Origin: Burkholderia latens
Lineage (GTDB): Bacteria > Pseudomonadota > Gammaproteobacteria > Burkholderiales > Burkholderiaceae
Direction: 5' to 3'
Assembly: GCF_001718795.1 (NCBI RefSeq)
Contig: NZ_CP013435.1
Span: forward strand, 930,001-994,000
DNA: 64,000 nucleotides
How positions within the stretch are numbered: position 1 is the stretch's first letter; each line of letters begins with the position of its first letter. Below the pieces are notes generated by a model. It saw only the letters and a program-made list of their open reading frames with translations. It made no database searches and was not told the DNA's origin. Positions 1-7,604 of this stretch are shown here, in pieces. Made by a program: the position numbers and the translations under genes.

Positions 1-54
1 GGATGGCTGAACTGGGCGTGACGCCGGGCCAGCGCGACAGCGTGCCCAATGACG

Positions 55-90
55 AACGGCCCAATCGGCAGATGCCGGTTGGGCCGTTTT
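55..90. terminator. Hairpin terminator downstream of trmB
   Basis: A 10-bp outer stem (AACGGCCCAA at 55-64, TTGGGCCGTT at 79-88) encloses a smaller CGGCA/TGCCG stem. A short T run follows on the plus strand. It lies 24 bp past the trmB stop and may also end a plus-strand gene to the left. Bases 1-54 are too short to assign; one frame reads GWLNWA then stop at 19-21, which could be the last codons of such a gene. Confidence 0.7.
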
Positions 91-114
91 GCGTTGCGTG
101 GCGGAGGGGTGCGG

Positions 115-882
115 TCAGCCGGCGCGCTTGCGGAACACCAGATCCCACACGCCGTGCCCGAGCCGCAGCCCGCGCCGTTCGAACTTCGTGACGGGGCGGT
201 AGTCGGGGCGCGGCGCGTAGTCTGCGGCCGTGTTCTCGAGCGTCGGTTCGGCGCCGAGCACTTCCAGCATCTGTTCCGCATAGTTCTGCCAGTCGGTCGC
301 GCAATGCAGGTACGCGCCCGGCTTCAGGCGCGACGCGAGGTGCGCGACGAGCGGCGGCTGGATCAGCCGGCGTTTGTGGTGGCGCGCCTTGTGCCACGGA
401 TCCGGGAAGAAGATGTGCACGCCGTCCAGGCTTTCCGGTGCCAGCATGTGCTCGAGCACTTCGACTGCGTCGTGCTGGATGATGCGGATGTTCGTCAGAT
501 CCTGTTCGCCGATCAGCTTCAGCAATGCGCCGACGCCCGGCTCGTGCACCTCGACGCCGAGGAAGTCGTCGCCAGGTCGGTGCGCGGCGATTTCCGCGGT
601 CGACGCGCCCATCCCGAAGCCGATCTCCAGGATGCGCGGCGCGCTGCGGCCGAACACGGCGTCCCAGTCGGGGATGTCCGGCGCGTACGGGACGACGAAG
701 CGCGGGCCGAGCTCGTCCAGTGCGCGGCGCTGGCCGGTCGACACGCGGCCGGCACGTGTGACGAAGCTGCGGATGCGGCGGCGGTGCAGCGGATTGACTT
801 CATCGGCGCCGTCGGCGGCTTCGTCGGGAAGGGCGGCGTCGTCCGGCGGCAGGCCGGCTTCGTTCGGATCGTCGTGCATCAT
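115..882 (-). CDS. trmB: tRNA (guanine-N7-)-methyltransferase TrmB
   Basis: Makes 7-methylguanosine at position 46 of tRNAs using S-adenosylmethionine. The 255-residue protein has the Rossmann methyltransferase motif [10 protein letters not shown] and the family motif [13 protein letters not shown], and it is full length. The frame stays open upstream to 957, but that extension is not conserved-looking. I chose the ATG at 880-882, with a second ATG immediately after it at 877-879. The N-terminus is acidic and low-complexity, common in beta-proteobacterial TrmB. The gene lies just outside the left end of the island, on the same strand as the tRNA-Gly that the island displaced. Confidence 0.95.
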   Translation of the reverse strand: MMHDDPNEAGLPPDDAALPDEAADGADEVNPLHRRRIRSFVTRAGRVSTGQRRALDELGPRFVVPYAPDIPDWDAVFGRSAPRILEIGFGMGASTAEIAAHRPGDDFLGVEVHEPGVGALLKLIGEQDLTNIRIIQHDAVEVLEHMLAPESLDGVHIFFPDPWHKARHHKRRLIQPPLVAHLASRLKPGAYLHCATDWQNYAEQMLEVLGAEPTLENTAADYAPRPDYRPVTKFERRGLRLGHGVWDLVFRKRAG

Positions 883-955
883 CGGTACAGAAAAGCTCGG
901 TTGCAGGCGAGGGCCCGTTGCGCGTAGCAGTGCGCCGGGTGTCGGCACATGGTAC

Positions 956-982
956 AAAAAAGCCGCCTTCGACGAGGCGGCT
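956..982 (-). terminator. Rho-independent terminator, originally of tRNA-Gly
   Basis: The 8-bp stem AGCCGCCT/AGGCGGCT (961-968 and 975-982) is followed on the minus strand by a run of six T (complement of 956-961). It lies 28 bp beyond the left att repeat. Before the island inserted it would have stood directly after the 3' end of tRNA-Gly, so the insertion has separated the tRNA from its terminator by about 10 kb. Confidence 0.8.
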
Positions 983-1009
983 CACGCGCAGGCTGCAGTG
1001 CAGCAGAAA

Positions 1010-1033
1010 GTGGAGCGGGCGATGGGAATCGAA
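1010..1033 (-). repeat. Left attachment-site copy
   Basis: An exact 24-bp copy of 11074-11097, beginning GTGGAGCGGGCGATGGG, which is the reverse complement of the tRNA-Gly 3' end including CCA. The match stops at both edges (1009 A versus 11073 T; 1034 G versus 11098 C). It is the remnant tRNA 3' end left at the distal side of the island. A further 10-bp match to its core (TGGAGCGGGC) occurs at 1078-1087. Confidence 0.95.
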
Positions 1034-1144
1034 GGCTCCTCCACGCGCATCCGCAGCACTTTGATTTAAAAGGAACATGGAGCGGGCAACCCAACCCCAT
1101 GTCGGATACTTCTGTAGCAGTTTACCAGAGCGCCGCAGTCGTCA

Positions 1145-1173
1145 CGAATTTCCCACTACGTCGGCCCTATAAT
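1145..1173 (+). promoter_or_regulatory. Putative sigma-70 promoter of the winged-helix/nuclease-like gene
   Basis: A perfect -10 hexamer TATAAT at 1168-1173 lies 57 bp before the start codon at 1230. The -35 at the usual spacing is poor. The gene also has an AAGGGG ribosome-binding site just before its ATG. Confidence 0.5.
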
Positions 1174-1229
1174 CCGCGTGCAGGTGTCGGCGACCAATCA
1201 TACAAACACAACGAAAGTGAAGGGGAAGC

Positions 1230-2084
1230 ATGTCACTCGAAGGACTCTCAGCAGCGGAGATTGACCAGCGACAGAATGAACTTCTCGCGCATGTTCCCGA
1301 GCGCGACTCCATCGGCAACATGCGGTTGCGCGAGCTTTTGAACTGGGGTGATGACGACCTGTATTGGAGCGTCAGAAACCGTCTGGTAGACACCGGTGTT
1401 CTGGAAACCGGTCGGGGTATGGGCGGGAGCGTTCGACGCGTTCCTGCGGTGGTAGAACCCGTTGCGGAAGAGCCTGCAGGCGCTGCCGTTGTCGCGGGGG
1501 ATGTCCAACCCCCTGACGCGGGACAAGGAGCCCAGGCCGGGGCTGAATTCGCCCGAGAGGATCAGCTTTACGAACCGATTGCAACCGTGCTGCGAGGGCA
1601 GTGGGCGAAGGAACAGGGCTTCGACGCCTATTCGGTCGAAATCACGGCGCGGCAAGGGTCCAGACAGACCGGTGGCAAATGGACCCGGCCCGACCTGACA
1701 GCCGTTGGTTACAAGACATTCCCGTTCGTGCCGGGGCGCTTCCTGGAGGTCGTGACGTTCGAAGTCAAGCCGTTTTCCACGGTTGACGTTGCCTCAGTCT
1801 ATGAGGCGTTGGCGCATAGGCGGGCGTCCACGCGTGCGTATGTTGTGCTGCACGTCCCGGAGGAGCGGGAGCGTGACATCATTGCAGCGGTCGAGGCAAC
1901 GTGCGAAGAAGCCAAGCGGCATGGGATCGGTGTGATTGTCGCGACTCGCCCCGATAGTTTCGATCACTGGGACGTCCGATATGAAGCCGAGCGGTTTGAG
2001 CCCGATCCGTCGCGTTTGAACGAGTTCATCGCGCAGCAGCTTTCGGAAGGTCTCAAGGAGCAGATTATCCGGTGGTTCAAGTAG
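1230..2084 (+). CDS. Winged-helix plus PD-(D/E)XK nuclease-like protein, unknown function
   Basis: A 284-residue protein I cannot assign to a named family. The N-terminus (about 28-70) reads as a winged-helix DNA-binding unit (RLRELLNWGDDDLYW, then GRGMGGSVRRV). A low-complexity Ala/Val/Pro/Glu linker spans about 72-105. Residues 111-200 show a PD-(D/E)XK-like order: E115 in LYEPIATVL, P154-D155 in RPDLTAVG, E178-x-K180 in FEVK, then a helix VYEALAHRR. The nuclease fold is inferred from this motif spacing, not from a search. The overall plan recalls HARE-HTH/HrgA-type restriction-associated proteins. It is the first gene inside the left island end, with its own -10 and a good ribosome-binding site, and is not obviously co-transcribed with the Hachiman genes 0.9 kb away. 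Its codon use is more chromosomal than that of hamAB. Confidence 0.6.
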   Translation: MSLEGLSAAEIDQRQNELLAHVPERDSIGNMRLRELLNWGDDDLYWSVRNRLVDTGVLETGRGMGGSVRRVPAVVEPVAEEPAGAAVVAGDVQPPDAGQGAQAGAEFAREDQLYEPIATVLRGQWAKEQGFDAYSVEITARQGSRQTGGKWTRPDLTAVGYKTFPFVPGRFLEVVTFEVKPFSTVDVASVYEALAHRRASTRAYVVLHVPEERERDIIAAVEATCEEAKRHGIGVIVATRPDSFDHWDVRYEAERFEPDPSRLNEFIAQQLSEGLKEQIIRWFK

Positions 2085-2921
2085 CGCGCCGCCTTGCTAT
2101 AAGGATTTGCGATCCGTGGGCTCGATTGAAGGACGCGATACCTTGGGGCGGTCGCGGATTTCCTAGGAGGTCCTACCGCCGATGACGGCTGCTCGTGGGT
2201 TGCTCGGTGTTCCGCAGGTGGATGGGATTGACACGAGCTTGTGTGTCGGCGATTCGAGTAGGGGAACGGGATCAATCGGGGAGTAACTTTTCCCAAGTTA
2301 TTCCCATTGTTTTGTATTCGTTGTTAGACCCTTCCCGTGGGAGAGCCAATACTCTCCCTAGGCTTCTCGAAAACGAGAAACCTAGTGCGAGGCATCGACG
2401 CTCCCATATTCTTCCCTATGGGTTCCCTTGCTTTGGTCATGGTGCATTATGTCGCGAGAGGTTGATCCAAAGCTGAGCCAACCATACCTCCCGTCATCGA
2501 CCCGGCTGCACCTTCCTCTTGCGAGGCCACTCTACCGGCGGGCAATACGTAACGAACCCCATCTATGCCCCGCTGCGAATCCTCCCGCAGCTTTACGACC
2601 TTGCCCGACCGTTCTATCGCCGAAAAGCAAGGAAGCGCAAACCCGGTCTCTTGAGTTTGCGACGAGCAATTTAGCACGAGTGGTGACTTTTTGTGAAGTA
2701 AATCTTCTGTTTGAGCTAATTTGCAGAAGCGACTGTCTCAAAATTTCGAGTATGGAGTGAATTTTTCTGTGCGTTTTCTTTGTTCAGGTGGGGGCAGAGG
2801 CTGCAATGGAGGAGGGAGGCATTGGGGCCGAAGCTACCGCGATGAAGTGTTTGGCAAGTCAATTGCACTTGGTCGTTGAGCAACCTCGCGGAGCGCGCGG
2901 AAGTTTTCTCCTTGGCGATGT
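2085..2921 (+). other. Gene-poor, hairpin-rich gap in the island
   Basis: No convincing complete gene in 837 bp. Three perfect or near-perfect hairpins lie close together: TAACTT/AAGTTA (2284-2300), GGGAGAG/CTCTCCC (2339-2358) and a 12-bp stem with one mismatch and an AAAA loop (2358-2385). From about 2477 to 2662 one frame has gene-like third-position GC and an Arg/Lys-rich sequence ending GLLSLRRAI, but no start codon, so it looks like a decayed gene. From about 2690 the base composition becomes AT-rich, probably where the Hachiman module begins. Confidence 0.5.
2182..2286 (+). CDS. Possible 34-residue small ORF with strong Shine-Dalgarno
   Basis: The ATG at 2182 is preceded at 10 nt by AGGAGGT (2165-2171), the best Shine-Dalgarno sequence in this part of the island. 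The peptide starts MTAARGLLGVPQV and ends GTGSIGE. Its stop lies inside the first of three clustered hairpins (2284-2300), so it could be a leader peptide. No family is recognised, and it may equally be the front end of a decayed gene. Confidence 0.25.
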   Translation: MTAARGLLGVPQVDGIDTSLCVGDSSRGTGSIGE

Positions 2922-3023
2922 GTGACCGTCTATCTTGTATCGAAGATTCATGAAGGGGCACGCCCGTTGACTTGCAGTAATATGTCCCTATTGCTGGGCG
3001 GAGCCACCGAAACGGGGGATGGA

Positions 3024-3329
3024 ATGGGGCGAGGCAAAAAAGTGATTCTTGAGTCGATGAGTTTTGACAACCAAAGTCTAGCGAGGGATTTTTTCCGCGA
3101 GATGCTCAATCGGTATGTTCCTGGTGAACGAGTCTCGTCCGAAGACACGATCCACCTAGGGGCTTTGTTCAAACGTCATCCAGAGTATGTAACGAAGCTC
3201 GGTTCCGGGATTGACTACTTCGAAGTCATACCGGCGGAATACGGAACCCAATGCTTTTGCGCTGTTCGGACGGATGGGAGCAAAGAAGACTTCTCCTACA
3301 TCAAGTGCGTTACGCAAAGACTCGATTGA
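3024..3329 (+). CDS. DCL/DUF3223-domain protein in the Hachiman operon
   Basis: A 101-residue protein from the ATG at 3024; a GTG at 2922 would add 34 poorly conserved-looking residues. It matches the DUF3223 (DCL-like) pattern: LNRYVPGERVSSEDTIHLGAL, LFKRHPEY, GSGIDYFEVI, then CFCAVRTDGSKEDFSYIKC. The plant DCL protein acts in plastid rRNA maturation; the bacterial role is unknown to me. It ends 21 bp before hamA on the same strand and shares its AT-rich composition, so it is probably the first gene of a three-cistron unit with hamA and hamB. Whether it takes part in defence is a guess from position. Confidence 0.75.
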   Translation: MGRGKKVILESMSFDNQSLARDFFREMLNRYVPGERVSSEDTIHLGALFKRHPEYVTKLGSGIDYFEVIPAEYGTQCFCAVRTDGSKEDFSYIKCVTQRLD

Positions 3330-3350
3330 ACTCACGAAGAGAATGTCTCG

Positions 3351-4268
3351 ATGGATTTCGAAATACTTGTAGATGACGCCTACCTGAAGCTTTTCTCGGA
3401 GACGTTGCTTACTCCGATTGAAAATAAGCGCGTTTTGAGTCTGGCGAACGACTTCGAAGACCAACTTTGGCGATACGAGAAGTTCGAAAATTTCATTTGG
3501 GATAATATTGCGCTTACGGCGCTATCGGCGTGGGAACGGGAAAAACTCACGGGACAGAGCCGGTCAACGCTGCGTGAATCGGCGAAAAACCTTCGGCTGA
3601 CGGATAAAGCGGGAGACATAGGGCAAGGCAGTGAGCTTGCCGAAATTGTCTTATATGGAATCATGCATCACCATTATGGAGCATTGCCTGTCGTTCCGAA
3701 GATTTTCTACAAACAGAATGTGCAGGACAACGCGAAAGGTGCTGACAGCGTCCATATCGTGTTAGAAGGGGATGATGACTTCTCTCTTTGGTTTGGAGAA
3801 GCGAAGTTTTACAACAGTATTGAAGATGCTAGGCTTCCTGCGGTCATCGAGTCGGTTGGAAATTCACTGAAGACGGATAAGCTAAAGAAAGAAAATAGTA
3901 TTATTACCAATACCTCGGATATTGATCGTCTAATAACTAATCCGAAGGTGGCGGCGAGAATCAAGGACGCTTTGTCTGCGAAGAATTCAATTGATCATAT
4001 CAAGGCTAAGATTCATGTTCCCATTCTTCTTTTGCATGAGTGTGCGATCACCGCGTCAGCAATAGAGATGAATGATGTTTATAGGGAAGAGATTCGAAAG
4101 TATCATCATGAGCGGGCGACGGCCTACTTTAAAAGGCAGATTGATACGTTGTCTGGGAAGGTGGCAAAATATTCGGATGTCAAATTCCATATCATCCTTT
4201 TCCCTGTTCCTGATAGGGGGAAGTTGATTGAGCAGTTCTCCAAGGAAGTCGCATTTCACAAGGCATAA
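3351..4268 (+). CDS. hamA: Hachiman anti-phage protein HamA (DUF1837)
   Basis: A 305-residue DUF1837 protein, the nuclease component of Hachiman, which degrades DNA when its helicase partner senses damaged or foreign DNA. The family core is clear: GQGSELAEIVLYGIMHHHYG (E95), PKIFYKQ, KGADSVHI (D132) and LWFGEAKFY (E150-x-K152). These fit the PD-(D/E)XK-type active site expected of the family, so it looks catalytically intact. It is followed after only 6 bp by hamB, the diagnostic gene order of the system. The length is normal for HamA, and the base composition is well below the GC of the chromosome, consistent with transfer. Confidence 0.92.
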   Translation: MDFEILVDDAYLKLFSETLLTPIENKRVLSLANDFEDQLWRYEKFENFIWDNIALTALSAWEREKLTGQSRSTLRESAKNLRLTDKAGDIGQGSELAEIVLYGIMHHHYGALPVVPKIFYKQNVQDNAKGADSVHIVLEGDDDFSLWFGEAKFYNSIEDARLPAVIESVGNSLKTDKLKKENSIITNTSDIDRLITNPKVAARIKDALSAKNSIDHIKAKIHVPILLLHECAITASAIEMNDVYREEIRKYHHERATAYFKRQIDTLSGKVAKYSDVKFHIILFPVPDRGKLIEQFSKEVAFHKA

Positions 4269-4274
4269 TAATCA

Positions 4275-5648
4275 ATGGAAACCTTTGATGAGTGCGCGGT
4301 AATCAATGAATTGCTGCAAGCCGGGAACGAAACAGAGGCGAGAAATCGCTTAATTCGTCTGCTCGATCAACATGAGAGAGAATCTGCGCATTATTCTCCA
4401 CTTGTCAATCATCTGATCAGAGAGTCAGGGCTTTTCCCATACCTCGATCCAGATACTTCCAGTTGGCAGGATCGGTTTGTTTACGAGTCTTTCAAAGTGG
4501 ATGTGGGGCAGGAGTCTCCTGTTACGCTTCATAGCGAACAGTCAATGGTTCTCAAGCATCTCCTTGATGGCACGAATATAGCCGTCAGTGCGCCCACCAG
4601 TTTTGGCAAAAGTTTGATAATCGATGCCTACATCGCAATCCGCAAGCCAAAGAATGTGCTTATTCTCGTTCCGACTATTGCTCTAACGGATGAGACTAGG
4701 CGGCGGTTGAGCAGAAAATTCTCGGCCGAATACAAAATTGTTACAACGGCAGACGTTGAGCTAGGGGAGCGGAACATACTTATCTTCCCCCAGGAAAGGG
4801 CGATTCATTATTTTAGTAAACTGGACAGGCTGGATTTGCTTGTCGTGGATGAATTTTACAAAGCAAGTCGAGACTTCGATAAGGAGCGTTGCCCTGCTTT
4901 ATTGAAGGCAATGATGAAGCTTGGTTCGATTGCTGATCAAAAATACTACCTTGCGCCAAATATTGCGAAACTGAGCGACAACCCTTTTACAAAGGATATG
5001 TTGTTTCTGCGTCTGGATTTCAATACGGTGTTTCTGGAAAAGCATGAGCTTTATAGGGAAATTAAAAAGGATGCGCAGAAAAAGAGCGATTCCCTGATTG
5101 AGATACTAGGGAAGAAAAGATCGAAGTCGCTTATTTATGCTGGCACTTATTCAAACATTGAGCGCGTGTCGAATTTGCTGCTCGAAAAGACGGAGGAGCT
5201 TGACAGTGATTTGTTGGCGGCATTCTCCGACTGGCTTTCGAAGAACTACGATCCGAATTGGATACTGACTGCGCTAGTCAAGCGCGGGGCTGGTATTCAT
5301 ACCGGTCGACTTCACAGGTCGTTGAGTCAGATACAGGTGAGGCTATTCGAGGAGGTGGAAGGATTGCAGACTATCGTGTCGACTTCCTCGATTATTGAAG
5401 GAGTGAACACGTCTGCGGAAAATGTCATCGTTTGGAGTAATAAGAATGGAACTCTGAAGCTCAATGATTTCACTTATCGGAACATTATCGGTCGCGGAGG
5501 CCGAATGTTCAGGCATTTTATTGGGAATATCTACATACTCGAAGAGCCTCCTCTCCCGGCGGATACGCAACTGGATTTGACTTTTCCGGATGAGTTGCTT
5601 GCGGATGTCGATGAGCAGGAATTTAAGCAGCAATTATCCAAGGAGTAA
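4275..5648 (+). CDS. hamB: Hachiman helicase HamB, N-terminal part (in-frame stop at codon 458)
   Basis: A 457-residue superfamily 2 helicase core: Q-motif region TLHSEQSMVL (Q89), Walker A APTSFGKS (106-113), motif Ia LILVPTIALT, motif II VVDEFYKA (D192-E193), then SKSLIYAGTY, STSSIIEGVN and motif VI NIIGRGGRMF. HamB is the DNA-sensing, ATP-driven partner that holds HamA in check. All helicase motifs lie before a TAA at 5646-5648. Reading through in the same frame continues for another 238 codons to 6365, so the ancestral protein was probably about 696 residues and this copy carries a single nonsense codon, easily derived from CAA by C to T. It is either a recent pseudogene or a functional split gene. 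Confidence 0.85.
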   Translation: METFDECAVINELLQAGNETEARNRLIRLLDQHERESAHYSPLVNHLIRESGLFPYLDPDTSSWQDRFVYESFKVDVGQESPVTLHSEQSMVLKHLLDGTNIAVSAPTSFGKSLIIDAYIAIRKPKNVLILVPTIALTDETRRRLSRKFSAEYKIVTTADVELGERNILIFPQERAIHYFSKLDRLDLLVVDEFYKASRDFDKERCPALLKAMMKLGSIADQKYYLAPNIAKLSDNPFTKDMLFLRLDFNTVFLEKHELYREIKKDAQKKSDSLIEILGKKRSKSLIYAGTYSNIERVSNLLLEKTEELDSDLLAAFSDWLSKNYDPNWILTALVKRGAGIHTGRLHRSLSQIQVRLFEEVEGLQTIVSTSSIIEGVNTSAENVIVWSNKNGTLKLNDFTYRNIIGRGGRMFRHFIGNIYILEEPPLPADTQLDLTFPDELLADVDEQEFKQQLSKE

Positions 5649-5678
5649 GTTGCTAAAATATTACTTTATAAGGAGCAG

Positions 5679-6365
5679 ATGGCAGGTGTTCTTGGTCAAG
5701 AGGTATTTGATCGACTCCGAAATGAGGGTGCTTTGATATCGAGTGATGCTGAGTTGCTTGCCGGTATAGCACTTGAGATCAACAATAATCGAAAGACGTG
5801 GCGAGGGCTCGCCATTTTGAATTCTCCATCGAGCGAATATTGGGGTTGGATACTGAACAAGGTTCTCAGGCTGGCGCCCGGAGAATGGGAGTTTCCCTAC
5901 TCGAAGTTTATAGAATTTGTGAAGATGTTGTCGGCCAACTGGCAAAACTCTATACCTGAACTGCTAGACAAGTTGGACGAGCAGGATGTGACTATCGAGG
6001 AATTTTTCAAGCTCGAACGAAATGCTACGTTCAAGTTGACGGCATTGCTGAGTGACATCAATGTCATTCAGAAGGAGGTAATGCCGGACCAGCATATTGA
6101 TATCTCGCCGTTCATTGCTCGTCTTTCAAAGGCATTCCTTCCGTCGTGTGTGTTGGAACTGGAAGAATATGGGTTGCCTAGGATGCTTGCGAAGAAAATA
6201 CATGCCGCTGGGATTGTCGATTTTGAAGACGAGAATCTATCGCTTCATTCTGCGCTCGATATGCTCAACAAAATGAAGCATAAAATTCAGGAAAAGGTTG
6301 CGGACTTAGATGGCTTCGATAGATATGTCCTTGATCATTTCTTCGATGGCATTGTTCGGCAGTGA
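5679..6365 (+). CDS. HamB C-terminal part, same frame after the premature stop
   Basis: A 228-residue open frame in phase with the helicase gene, with ten sense codons between the TAA and this ATG. The sequence reads as a natural continuation (KILLYKEQMAGVLGQEVFDRL) of mostly alpha-helical, acidic character with no motif of its own. This fits the C-terminal accessory region of HamB. AAGGAG lies 3 nt before the ATG, so a separate C-terminal polypeptide could be made by re-initiation, although the spacing is short. Without it the N-terminal piece would keep ATPase motifs but lose the region likely needed for DNA sensing or HamA contact. Confidence 0.7.
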   Translation: MAGVLGQEVFDRLRNEGALISSDAELLAGIALEINNNRKTWRGLAILNSPSSEYWGWILNKVLRLAPGEWEFPYSKFIEFVKMLSANWQNSIPELLDKLDEQDVTIEEFFKLERNATFKLTALLSDINVIQKEVMPDQHIDISPFIARLSKAFLPSCVLELEEYGLPRMLAKKIHAAGIVDFEDENLSLHSALDMLNKMKHKIQEKVADLDGFDRYVLDHFFDGIVRQ

Positions 6366-6463
6366 GTTTTCTTGACGAAGTGGCCACTTAAATGTGTGCC
6401 AGTTGTCGCATCTTTTCGATGTTTTGTGTAGCTGGGCGATTGCTAAATAGGACAACCCTTTTC

Positions 6464-6491
6464 GTGTCAACAAACGACCGGTTTCTGACAC
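6464..6491. promoter_or_regulatory. Candidate resolvase res-type site
   Basis: A 28-bp element beginning GTGTCA and ending TGACAC, with further half-site similarity inward (AACAAAC versus the complement AGAAACC). Site I of Tn3-family resolvases is about 28 bp with TGTC-type outer ends. It lies 98 bp upstream of a serine recombinase gene, the usual place. This is seen by eye; accessory sites II and III were not identified. Confidence 0.45.
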
Positions 6492-6589
6492 TTCACCGAT
6501 AGCGGGTGCCGACGTGTTGAAAATATAGCCCTTGGCTTTTCCGATAGGCCATCCTACGCTGGCACCGTTTTCTAACAGGGGCGGACAAG

Positions 6590-7159
6590 ATGAAGACCTT
6601 CGGATACGGACGAGTGTCAACGGGGCAGCAAACAACCGAGAACCAGCGGCTCGAATTGGAACGCGGAGGCTTCGTCATCGACTACTGGTTTGCGGACCAC
6701 GGAATCAGCGGAAAGACCTGCGCGAGCGAGCGCCCGGAGTTCGGGCGGCTGCTGGAAAAGATTCGTGACGGCGAAACTCTCGTCGTCGCAAAGCTCGACC
6801 GGCTGGGCCGAGACGCTGTGGACGTGCTGCAAACCATTCGGGCACTTGAAAAGCGGTCAATCAAGGTGATCGTGATGCAGTTGGGGCAGACTGATCTAAC
6901 GTCCCCGGCGGGGAAACTGCTGCTCACGATGCTGGCGTCTGTTGCAGAGATGGAGCGCGATCTCCTGATCGAGCGGACGCAAGCCGGACTCGCTCGCGCT
7001 CGTGCCGAGGGGAAGAAGCTCGGCAGACCGTCCAAAACCACCCCAGAACAGCGCCGCGAAATTCTCGAAGGGCTAGGGCGGGGCGAGTCGGTGAGCGCCC
7101 TGGCGCGGGCCTACGCGGTTTCGCGGGCGACAATCCATGCTATTCGTGATGGCGCTTGA
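6590..7159 (+). CDS. Serine recombinase, resolvase/invertase family
   Basis: A 189-residue site-specific recombinase of the Tn3 resolvase/DNA invertase type. The catalytic serine is S10 in GYGRVSTGQQ, and the conserved VAKLDRLGRD motif and long E helix (SVAEMERDLLIERTQAGLARA) follow. The C-terminus (about 150-187) is a helix-turn-helix of the Hin/resolvase kind (SVSALARAYAVSRATIHAI). The length is normal and it looks intact. It is more GC-rich than hamAB immediately before it, so it came in separately. There is no transposase nearby; its role may be dimer resolution or inversion at the upstream 28-bp site. Confidence 0.92.
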   Translation: MKTFGYGRVSTGQQTTENQRLELERGGFVIDYWFADHGISGKTCASERPEFGRLLEKIRDGETLVVAKLDRLGRDAVDVLQTIRALEKRSIKVIVMQLGQTDLTSPAGKLLLTMLASVAEMERDLLIERTQAGLARARAEGKKLGRPSKTTPEQRREILEGLGRGESVSALARAYAVSRATIHAIRDGA

Positions 7160-7170
7160 GCAGGCGCCCG

Positions 7171-7195
7171 CCCCAGTTCCCGCGTGAAACTGGGG
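7171..7195 (+). terminator. Hairpin terminator after the serine recombinase
   Basis: An 8-bp stem CCCCAGTT/AACTGGGG (7171-7178 and 7188-7195) with a 9-nt loop, 11 bp past the recombinase stop. The T run is weak (TCTTGT). It lies between converging genes and could serve both. Confidence 0.55.
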
Positions 7196-7223
7196 TCTTG
7201 TAGGCCAGCGACTTCCGGCGCGA

Positions 7224-7604
7224 TTACATCCACCACGGACCCGATGGGAATAGGTCGTCATCGTCCTGCATTAGCTGGGACAGTTCTTCATCGTCGTCCA
7301 AAAGAAGCCGTGCGAGTTCAAGCAACGTGTTGAAGTGATCGAAGCCCCAGCCGGAGATAAACTGAATGTATATCTTGTCGGTTATCCGAAAATGGTAACT
7401 TGCTGCTACCAAGTCTTTTATGAATAAGACCGCGTCCCTTTGATGTTTGAAAATCTGCTTCGACCATCCACCGGAATCTATCTGTTGTCCGGATTCGGCG
7501 ACCAGAAAAAGCGCTGCATCCATTTTGCATTGAATTTCATCGAAGCAGTCCGGATCGCTTGGTCCGAAATTCTCATAATTCTCGATTACCTGAACAACCA
7601 TCAT
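7224..7604 (-). CDS. Small acidic hypothetical protein
   Basis: A 126-residue soluble protein with no family I recognise. It is acidic, with a D/E-rich C-terminal stretch (LLLDDDEELSQLMQDDDDLF), and has no signal peptide or membrane segment. Two ATGs stand in tandem at 7604 and 7601. The Shine-Dalgarno GGAGGA abuts the first, so the second is the better-spaced start. Acidic small proteins in islands are sometimes immunity or DNA-mimic inhibitors, but nothing specific supports that here. Confidence 0.6.
   Translation of the reverse strand: MMVVQVIENYENFGPSDPDCFDEIQCKMDAALFLVAESGQQIDSGGWSKQIFKHQRDAVLFIKDLVAASYHFRITDKIYIQFISGWGFDHFNTLLELARLLLDDDEELSQLMQDDDDLFPSGPWWM

Noticed and set aside
2250..2400. 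Possible group II intron or retron RNA near the hairpin array
   Set aside because: There is no reverse transcriptase in the window and no recognisable domain V, so the hairpins are reported only as structure.
2428..2760. 110-codon open frame (MLWSWCIMSREV...)
   Set aside because: No ribosome-binding site and poor codon bias; a different frame over the same bases has the better gene-like bias.
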